Part shown: in pieces, positions 1 to 8,400 of the stretch
Position numbering within the stretch: the stretch's first letter is position 1
Layout of the letters: every line of letters starts with the position of its first letter
Source of the DNA: Methanobacteriota archaeon
GTDB lineage: Archaea > Thermoplasmatota > Poseidoniia > Poseidoniales > Thalassarchaeaceae
Length of the DNA stretch: 10,828 nucleotides
Reading direction: 5' to 3'
NCBI GenBank assembly: GCA_002683155.1
Contig: NYST01000023.1
Coordinates: 1 to 10,828, forward strand
Position numbers and translations under genes: made by a program
Notes under the pieces: model-generated
The model's database searches: none
What the model saw: the letters and a program-made list of their open reading frames with translations, nothing else
Told to the model about the DNA's origin: nothing

Positions 1-2354
1 AAGTTAGAGCTAGTATGTCTGGATGCGATGGGAGCGACAGTCCCTTTGGAGGTTCTAGCTGTTCTGCAGATGTGGCATTCAACAACATCGACAATGAGCC
101 AAACAAATTCTCAAAGTTAGAGGCAAATGGTAATGCACTAATGAATAGTATCATCGTAGTCCAGAGGAAGGGTGCAAACATTGCTGAAGGTTCGGAGATA
201 GACTGGTACCCGAATGACGTTGCCGAGGATAGGAAGATGCAGTTTTCTATTGATGCAATCAGTGCCTTTGGAAGGGCGGACATTTCAAGAGTCGACATTC
301 TGATGAGGGGGCCGGATGGAGATTATGAGGTCGATGAGAGGATAACTGGGGACTTGGAGGACATTGAGGATTCCAGTACGGGAATATTTGGGAAGTTCTT
401 CTTTACCTATGATAGCGGGCTTACTCCGGGTGAGTATACTGTTTTCCTTAGGGTCCGGGATGTTGGTGGTAACGAAGTAGAGATCGAGCACGAACCAATA
501 GAGATGCACCAGTTTGGGGTGGCGGTGAATCATAGGTTTGATCGTTCGGTCGAATACTTCGCACCAAACAAAGTCACTCCAATCCCAATGGTTCTCGTCC
601 ATAGGGGGGACTCCACTAAGTCCATGACGGTTCAACTAGAGGTTCTAACCGATCTGGGAAGCTCTTGGCTGGTTGAGTTCGACTCCCCAGCAGGGTACGA
701 GATGAGTTCTGGTGGGGCCGTGATCAATCCAACCGTGACCCTCACGGCTCCCGATGACCTGACTGGTATGCCTAAGAAGATCGAGATTAGAGCTATCGCT
801 GAGGCGGATGTCGAGGGTGTCACCTCTGTAGTCCATCAGGATACTCTCGTTCTGAACGTCGAGAAGATTGACGTCTATCAACCACCAGTAGTATCAGTTT
901 GGTCCGAGGATCACAAAATTCCAATAGCAAATTCCTCCAGGGGGGATACTCTCGATTCTTCTGTCCCTAGATTCGCCGAGTACGGGGAATTCAACCCATT
1001 TATTTTGGAGATTTTCAACACTGGTTTCGATGCCGACAGCTTCAGAATCGATATCCTGAAGCGGTCAAAATCAATCTTCCAGTTGCACGATAACCTAACT
1101 GGGCAGAGAATACTCCAAGACGAGGGAGATGGAACTTTCCACACGCCTCTGCTCGAAAGGCACAGCACCAAGGTCCTGATCCTAGGTGTGAAGCCAAGCC
1201 TAGATAGGGAGGATGAGGATATCGGGGAGATTGAGATAGAAGTGATTAGTATGGGCAATGCCTCAACCACAACTACCGTATCATTCACCATTCAGAGAAC
1301 ATATGGGATTCGGGGCGAGATATCACAGGACTGCGATGGTACGCCACTCGGTCACATGAAGGTGGCTCTTTGTGCACCCGGACAGGATAGGCCAGTCTTT
1401 GATTTCAGAGCCAGATTGAGCAATAGTGAGACAGATTTGGAAGCAGCATCATGGTGGTTGCTTCAAAACCCAGCCTCATTGAAGGAAAATACGGATAGAA
1501 ACTCTGCCTACGGGCAATGGGAGTTCAGGATTACAAATTCAGACGGCGAAGCAGTACCTCGAGTTTCACTCGGACCGGGAGACTTCACTGAGGTCTTCAT
1601 CAGTGCAACACTGACCAATCAGGTAGAGGTTGGCAATCATACAGTATACCTGAGGGTAGTTGAGGACGTAGAAGATGACGACCCAAGATACTTCGATCTT
1701 CCAATGACCTTTGAAATTGAAGAAGACCAACCCATGTTGGAGATACTTCAGGTTTCCCAGAATACCAAACTCGCCCCGGGCAATGACTATTCAATCCAGA
1801 TGAAGGTGAAGAATGAAGGGAACAGTCCGATGACAGTTCTGCTTGAAGCCGACGTTGAGGAGGGTGGTTGGGATGTCAGCATCGGCGGACTTTCTGGTTC
1901 TCCTCTGATAGAAATTGAGGCGTTTGATGAGGCCACCTTCACAGTCGAGGTTTCTGTACCCGGATCAGCAAACAATGGCGCGTCAATTCCAATCACAGTT
2001 ACTGCCACGCCACTAGACACTGAGCAGAGTTTCTCTGAATCATTAACTGCCAAGTTCACCTTGTCAGCAACAGTTGAGATAGGCTCATTCTCCGACATAA
2101 TAGTTAACGAACTGGCACATCCAAGGCCGATCACACTTGTCCTGGTTCTAGTCACGGTCCTACTGCTATTTGCTGGTATTCAGAGCAGGCTCAATAGAAG
2201 GAGGTGGGCAGCACAGATGAGGATGCTTGACGCACTCTCCGAGGACGATGTTCAGGTTCAGGAAAACATGCCTGAGATACCTGCTCCAGTAACGGTCGAA
2301 GAAGAACCCAAGGGAGTAGATAGGTACGACGATGATGATGTCGAGATGATATAG
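1..2354 (+). CDS. Membrane-anchored multi-domain surface protein (Ig-like/NEW3-like repeats, C-terminal TM), 5' partial
   Basis: The frame is open from base 3 and ends at TAG 2352-2354. The first ATG is at 15, but a start there gives 779 residues with no signal peptide, although the body looks extracellular and the C-terminus is a membrane anchor. The true start therefore probably lies upstream of the window. Numbering residues from the ATG at 15, the body is a string of beta-rich segments about 100-150 residues long: about 60-165 (ends in a 'GEYTVFLRVRDVGGNEV' strand pattern), about 180-285, about 310-425, about 430-570 and about 574-695. The last two resemble the NEW3/CARDB-type domains that pack beside membranes. 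Residues 706-722 form one hydrophobic helix, followed by RLNRRRW and a tail rich in Asp and Glu ending DDDDVEMI. Predicted topology is outside-in. Cysteines are few: 4, 16, 440 and 453. I do not recognise a specific family or enzymatic motif; a surface stalk, receptor or S-layer-associated role is inference. Confidence 0.85.
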   Translation, partial: VRASMSGCDGSDSPFGGSSCSADVAFNNIDNEPNKFSKLEANGNALMNSIIVVQRKGANIAEGSEIDWYPNDVAEDRKMQFSIDAISAFGRADISRVDILMRGPDGDYEVDERITGDLEDIEDSSTGIFGKFFFTYDSGLTPGEYTVFLRVRDVGGNEVEIEHEPIEMHQFGVAVNHRFDRSVEYFAPNKVTPIPMVLVHRGDSTKSMTVQLEVLTDLGSSWLVEFDSPAGYEMSSGGAVINPTVTLTAPDDLTGMPKKIEIRAIAEADVEGVTSVVHQDTLVLNVEKIDVYQPPVVSVWSEDHKIPIANSSRGDTLDSSVPRFAEYGEFNPFILEIFNTGFDADSFRIDILKRSKSIFQLHDNLTGQRILQDEGDGTFHTPLLERHSTKVLILGVKPSLDREDEDIGEIEIEVISMGNASTTTTVSFTIQRTYGIRGEISQDCDGTPLGHMKVALCAPGQDRPVFDFRARLSNSETDLEAASWWLLQNPASLKENTDRNSAYGQWEFRITNSDGEAVPRVSLGPGDFTEVFISATLTNQVEVGNHTVYLRVVEDVEDDDPRYFDLPMTFEIEEDQPMLEILQVSQNTKLAPGNDYSIQMKVKNEGNSPMTVLLEADVEEGGWDVSIGGLSGSPLIEIEAFDEATFTVEVSVPGSANNGASIPITVTATPLDTEQSFSESLTAKFTLSATVEIGSFSDIIVNELAHPRPITLVLVLVTVLLLFAGIQSRLNRRRWAAQMRMLDALSEDDVQVQENMPEIPAPVTVEEEPKGVDRYDDDDVEMI
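1734..2100 (+). other. NEW3/CARDB-like juxtamembrane beta domain
   Basis: Residues 574-695 of the first protein (numbered from the ATG at 15). The segment has the pattern of this fold class: a strand opening 'MLEILQVSQNTKLAPGNDY', then a 'MKVKNEGNSPMTV' motif (the N-E/T-G-N turn typical of NEW3 and CARDB domains), a Trp-containing 'GGWDVSI' strand, and a closing 'ATFTVEVSVPGSANNG' strand pair. It sits directly before the membrane helix, the usual place for such spacer domains in archaeal surface proteins. The family assignment is by eye from the motif pattern and was not tested by profile search. Confidence 0.55.
2130..2204 (+). other. C-terminal transmembrane anchor with Arg-rich stop-transfer
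   Basis: Codons from 2130 encode a run of about 17 aliphatic residues (ITLVLVLVTVLLLFAGI, residues 706-722), immediately followed by QSRLNRRRW. Positive charges on the C-terminal side place the tail inside the cell and the Ig-like body outside. The tail of about 45 residues is acidic and proline-containing. There is no PGF-CTERM or LPXTG-like sorting signal, so this looks like a plain single-pass anchor. Confidence 0.85.
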
Positions 2355-2390
2355 CCTGCAAATGTACGAACGACGCTCCATTCTCCTTAA

Positions 2391-2429
2391 GTTCGAAAGT
2401 TTACGCCCCACAAAACGGGACTGGTATCT
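2391..2429 (+). promoter_or_regulatory. Putative archaeal BRE/TATA promoter for the giant gene, leaderless spacing
   Basis: The 75-base gap between the two genes contains CGAAAG (2394-2399), which resembles an archaeal BRE, directly followed by TTTACG (2400-2405), a weak TATA-like box. The box centre is about 28 bases upstream of the ATG at 2430, the distance expected if transcription starts at or next to the start codon. No Shine-Dalgarno-like GGAGG or GGTGA lies before 2430, which agrees with a leaderless message. The TATA match is imperfect, so this rests on spacing plus the BRE-like hexamer. I see no clear U-rich terminator for the upstream gene in the gap. Confidence 0.45.
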
Positions 2430-5400
2430 ATGGTTTTGAATAATTCCAATACTGAAGATTCTAGGCCAATGAGAAAGAAGATTTCAGCCTCACTCCTTAC
2501 TTTCTTGCTTCTATTGTCAGGAACAGCATCTTTGCAGTTCGCAGCCTTTGAGGTTTCTGCCACGGGCAATGATCAAGATTCAGATGGTCTGCCTTATGGG
2601 ATAGAGTTTCTGATCAACACACAGCCCCAGGATTGGGACTCCGATAATGATGGTCTTCCAGATGGTTGGGAATGGCAATATGGATTAGACCCGCTGTCTT
2701 CATCTGGAGATGACGGCTCTACTGGTGATCCCGACTCAGACGGCCTCTCAAATCTAAACGAGTATCTTTACGGAATCCCTTTCGGCTGGGATGAGCCCTC
2801 TACTCCGAACTTCCTGGACAATGGTGTTTGGTGGAATGGGACCATTCCAGTTTCAAACTGGGATGAGGAGAGTGCAATGCAAGTCATACAGGGATCAGGT
2901 TCAGATGGGGCAGACGAGGATCCAGTGGGAAACATTTGCACCGACTCCTTCGACAATGATCACGATGGCATGGTCGATTCAAATGATGATGACTTCGACG
3001 GGGACGCAGATTGCAGCTCAAATGATGATGACGGCGATGGAATCGAAGACGAGGATCCCAATGGATGGGATACGGATGGAGATGGGATGCCAGATGGTTG
3101 GGAGGCTGCAAATGGACTCGATCCAACCTCAAACTCAAACCAAGATGGGACTTTCGGCGATCCAGACTTAGACGGCCTATCAAACATTTACGAGTACGTT
3201 AACCCTGCTTGGGGAACTAGGAATGGATCGACGTTTCCGCCGACTCAGTACTTTCGGCCCGGTCCAATCAATATGACGGCAACAGAGTCACCTTGCAATC
3301 CAATACTTTCTCTCGGTCCAGGAGGTTGTGTGATTTTTACCGCAGAGGTCGATGGAATTACCCAGACAGACCCTCAGAACAACGATACCGATGGAGATGG
3401 ACTGAACGACTCATTTGAGGGGCTCATCTTACTTACTGACCCGACCTCTTCAGACACTGATTCGGACGGAATTTCAGATGGCGTCGAATACAATGGCTCG
3501 TACGGAGATCCCGCCCAGGGTTCGGACCCCCGGAACAATAACACTGATGGGGACCATTTGGATGATGGCGAGGAAGATCTGAACGGCAATGGCGTCATTG
3601 ATTCGGGAGAGACGGATCCTACAAGAATAAACGACGAAGGAGACTTCGATGGGGACGGCCTACAAAATTGGGAGGAGAACAATTCCTGCACGCTTTGGGA
3701 CGTTGCTGACTCTGATGGAGGGGGGATTGGTGATGGGGACGAGGAGAACCCCGGTCAGACCGATCCTTGTACATCGATATTCAATCTTGTTTTCTCAATT
3801 ATTTCATGGGATGCGGGTGCCGATACGTTAACTATCAACTCCACCGAGGGAATCAACCCCAATCCCGTTGACTGGAGGGGAAACGCCCCAATGGCTTACT
3901 TTGTTTCTCCCAATGGAACGCAGACTCCGTTCAGGTTCGACGCTCTCGAGGAACCCTCATTCTTGAAAGGGGTAGACACAGAACCGCCCCTCGGCGCAGC
4001 AACTATTCTGTTCACCAACGGATCTTGGTGCTGGGACGCTTCTCCAAATGCAATTAACGATCCTTGGTGCGATGACGACTACAGAGACTCAGATGGGGAT
4101 GGGCTTGCAGACTGGGAGGAATTAACAGGAACATGGGGTTTCCTTTCCGACCCGAACCTGTACGATACCGATGGGGATGGCGTCAATGACCTATCTGAGA
4201 TTCTCAACCTTACGGATCCGAGAGAACCATGCCACAACCTTCTCGATTCCGATGGGGATGGGTTGAACAACTATTTTGAGAATACCACCGGTTGCTTAAT
4301 GATTTTCGGACTCTCAGGTTTTGGCTTCGGAGGAAACTTCACTTCAGACGTTTGGTTCACTCTTTGGAACGTTGCAGATTCAGATAATGGGGGTGTCGAT
4401 GACGGACAAGAATATCTGGACGGGACAAACCCACAAGACAATCCTGACGATGACCTAAATCCTCTCGATACAGATGGGGATGGCATTCCGGACCTAATTG
4501 AGCAGGAGATAGGGACCGACTGGCTCGACCCAGATTCTGATGGAGGAGGCGTCCCAGATGGTGAGGAATGCCCAGAGGATTTCTGGATTCTGGACTGCAT
4601 TGGAGCGCCTGGCGACCCTTTCAACCCAATTGACGACATACAGGAGAATGCACTGATGTTCACTGCAACAAATAGCTCCGAAGGACTCGATCCTACGGTC
4701 AAACACTACTGGAGGTGGCACACATACGACTTCTACACTGGAGTCTCATGGGGCGTGAATAGTACTCTCGTCGGAAATACCCAGGTTCTTCCTGAATTCT
4801 CAACGGAACAGGGAGTCGCCGATCAGTCCTTTTGGAATCACTCGGGTCCACTATCTTGGGAGATAATTTTCGACGAAGCCGGATACATCGGCCCCGGGCA
4901 GGAACTTATCCAACCCTACAATGTGGTTAATTTCACCACTTGGGTAGATGGTACTGCAGGCCTGAATTTCTCCAATTATACTCGTGACATAATTATTGAT
5001 GGCGCTGTAATAGAGGCTCTTTACGTAAACGCTCCAGAAGTGATATTATCCGCCGCAGTACGGGAGAATACGACAGTATTCGCCAATTCAGATTATGGCA
5101 AGGATCTACCTCAAGAATTCATTAACGGGTCGGGATTTGTAGCCAATCTGACTCAGGATGTTATAGATCAGTCTGGAGCGATATCCGCATGGGACAAGGT
5201 AACTGCCATACAGGACTTCATAGTGAACGGTAACGATACAATTTCGTTCCTAAGAAACCACCATGGGTCTGGGAGGGGTAGTGGCCTTGGTATCGATAGC
5301 GACATTACCCACTGGATCCTAAACTCCTCCAGAGAGGGGAACTGTGACGAGTTCACCTCGGTCTTCGTGACAATGCTCAGGGTGGCAGGTATTCCGGCGC

Positions 5401-8400
5401 GAAAGGTTACTGGATTTTCCGGTGGATTATGGGATGGCAAGGCATTCAACGTTTATGGGAAAGACTTCACCAGGTGGGCCGAGGTTCATCTGCAAACAAA
5501 TCAAAATCAAGGAGAACTAGATCTCGGTTGGATTCCATTCGAAGCATGTCCGCCGATGTCAGAAGTAAGGGTCAATGTCGAGTCTTGGGGCCCCACTTCG
5601 GTCCAGAGGAATTCAACTGTATCAGAATCTATCTGGGTCGAGGGGACATTGGAGTTTGTAGACAACCAGACTCTGGTGGAAAACATCTCACTCTCAATGT
5701 ACCTTGTCGAACCAAGTCAGTCCGACGAGGTCCCTGGAAGTGCTGCCACCATGGAACATATGGTGGCTAATGTCGAAACTGATGAAAACGGGTCATTCAA
5801 TCTAACAGGGCTCCCGCCACAAATGATTCAACCCGGGTTCGGATCTCTTGTCATACTGACTTCTGAAAAGGGATATGTCGGTATTCAGGGGATTCCCATG
5901 CCATGGCAGGTAAATATTACTGACAACGTGTCTATTTCTATTACCAGCCCAATTCCAATAATCCAACCAATGCTTGGAATCGGAGTAAACTCATCAATAA
6001 CAGGTCAACTTTCTTGGGCAAGCTCTCCCTTCTTAGATCCCTCACTTGTTGATGACCTTCAGGTAATTCTGAACTACTCTTCAGATGTAGATGGTGAAGT
6101 TTCGATTGTTTCTGGGGTATCTGGAGGGGGTTACTACGAATTCGTTGTCCCAATCGACGAGTCAGAACCTCTCGGGCTGATGGATGCAGCGATTTCTTTC
6201 CAGGGTTGGCATTTCGACGACCTGAACAACGCAACCCCGCCCTCTTACCATGCTCTACCCGAGGTTCTCCCGTTCAAAATCAACATCACACTTTCACCAG
6301 ACCTAACTGTGGAGATTCAATCACAAGGACAGAATAACTCGATCCTTGAGATCGGCAGCGATATCTTCCTGAATGGTACTGTCCTAAGCAGAGGGCCCTC
6401 ACCTTCCCCTCTAAATGGGACTTTGATTCTAGAGATGCGTAGGGCCGATGTTTCGGGGCCATTCCAGGAGTTGGCAACATGGTATCTCAACAGTTCCTCT
6501 TGGGGTTCCAATCCCGGCGAATTCTCCATCGCATGGAATTTTTCAGCATCTGCTGTTCCACTGCCCGCTGGTCCCGTCGAAGTGCGTTTGCAGTTCGATT
6601 CCGACAACCTTAATTCCAATGATCAAGAACTATTTGTCGACGTCTTTGGAATACGAAGCTTCGTAGTTTTCGATTACGAACTCCCATTCGCAATTAGGGG
6701 CAGGGAGTACGCAGTAGAAGTATTGCTAACGGATCACACAGGTTTCTCATTCGCTCCATTCGATGGTAATTACACCCTCGTTTTCGATGGGGAGCTCGTT
6801 TGGAACGAAACAGATCCCGACGCGGGTCGGGTAACCCCAACTTTCGTCCCTTCTTTCGCAATGGTCCCTGGGGACTATGAATGGAACCTCAGTTATGGGG
6901 GCTCCACTTGGCTCAGCCCCAATTCTACTTCCAACCCCCTTAGGGTTCGAGGATTGGGCAACGCATCAGTTAACCTGTCAAACGATTGGTCAGTGCGAGG
7001 ATCTACAAATTGGGTCACCGGATTCGCAAACGATATCGTTCTGCAGAATACAATTACTGGAAACAATACTTCAGTCTTGGTCCAACTCCAGTTGCCTTCA
7101 TTCCTCCCTCTCACTCCTGGTGGCTTGCCTTCGCCGGGCCCGATTTACAACATAGCAAACGGATGGGTGGACGAAACAACAGGGGGATACAATCTTTCAT
7201 TTGAGATTCCACAGGGAGTCCCTTCGGGCGTGTATGACCTTTCTGTCACATTGGATTTCTCTGGCAATTCTCCTGAAGGTGGCAGCTACTACAATGCAGG
7301 CGAGCCCACAACAATCAAAATAGGGGTCCAGACGGAGTTTGTAGTCGATACTTCGCCAAAATCTTCGATAGTTACCGCCGGTGAGGTCCTATCACTCCAA
7401 TCTACTGTTTTCGATGTTGAGGACTCCGATTCTTTACTGTCTGGCGTTACTCTGGATCTATACTTCGACTGGGGCGGACCTTTGCAAGGCATTTTGCAAT
7501 CGGTAACCACCAACTCTCAAGGAATCGCCTCTTTCGACACAAATGTTCCTTCCAATGCCCCTCCCGGTTTCTATGACATTAGGGTGCACGCCTCTGACGA
7601 TCTTTCCGACAATTTAGCAACACCAGAAGCAGGAAGATGGCTTGGAAACGAGAGTTTCGTAAACCTGACAGTTCAGGTTGCTAGCACTGTTGACATCATC
7701 TCCATCCCTTCCCAAGTTACTGCTCTACAATCATTCAATCTCATTGGCAATGTAATGGATTCTATAGATGCAAATAGGACCGTCGAAGGGCCAGTAGGAA
7801 TCAATGTGTTCTTCCTTGACGAACCAGAAGAACTCTTGATAGAAAATCAGACAACAAATATGACGGGGGCATTCAATCTTACAGTGCCAACTGATACTCT
7901 AGGAAACGGTGTCCTCAGAGGGGACCGAACAGTAGTGGTAAGTGTGGTCAATGGTTCCACTCCATTCTATTTGACAGGAAATGGTGATGCACCTATATTG
8001 GTCGTCGGCGTCACCCAATTTGTCGACTCCAATCCATTCGTCAACACCATTGTAGACCGGGGGGAATCAATCACCATTACGACTAGGTTAGTGGAGTTTA
8101 GCAACAACGAGGATCCCCTGTCAGGATTCGAAGTTCTGGTCCGCTTCCACGATACATGGCTCGATCCAGGCATCACTGCTGCAGATGGCAGCGTAGCCTT
8201 CGAATTCGAAGTCCCTCATGATCACTCGCTAGGACTTGTGAATGTCACTTTCGTCTTCAATGGCTCAGCCGACCTTCATCCAGCAGTGCAGATACTGAAC
8301 ACCATTACCGTGAGATCTACAACAACCATGCTAATAGATCCGATTACGGTGAATCCCCTCCCTGGAGAATTATTCAACATCACAGGATCTTTGACATCAA

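Larger units (their letters stand above)
2571..4568 (+). repeat. Thrombospondin type 3-like Ca2+-binding repeat array
   Basis: Residues 48-713 of the giant protein carry at least a dozen acidic loops of the form D-x-D-x-D-G-[LIVM]-x-[DN]-x-x-E, often followed by a Gly-[LT]-[DN]-P turn. Examples are DSDNDGLPDGWE (residue 70), DTDGDGMPDGWE (214), DTDGDGLNDSFE (near 3390), DTDSDGISDGVE (near 3460), DSDGDGLADWEE (553), DTDGDGVNDLSE (near 4165), DSDGDGLNNYFE (near 4250) and DTDGDGIPDLIE (680). In known TSP3 proteins these Asp side chains bind Ca2+ and stiffen the chain. At the DNA level many repeats share GATGGGGAT/C, so the array is a coding repeat. A stiff Ca2+-dependent spacer near the N-terminus is the likely role. 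Confidence 0.9.

Noticed and set aside
15..17. ATG at 15 as the true start of the upstream gene
   Set aside because: The frame is open upstream to the window edge, and a start here would leave a surface protein with a C-terminal anchor and no signal peptide.
2352..2429. Possible fusion or stop readthrough joining the two genes, which share the same reading phase
   Set aside because: Two in-frame stops (TAG 2352 and TAA 2388) separate them, and the second protein has its own signal peptide and a promoter-like element.
2791..3171. 126-codon + strand frame rich in Met and Gln
   Set aside because: It is a frame-shifted reading of the GAT/GGN-rich acidic repeats; the real frame continues through it with a clear TSP3 pattern.
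3369..3620. Tandem DNA repeat or CRISPR-like array suggested by recurring GATGG words
   Set aside because: The words are irregularly spaced, encode conserved Asp/Gly loops in frame, and have no constant repeat-spacer structure.
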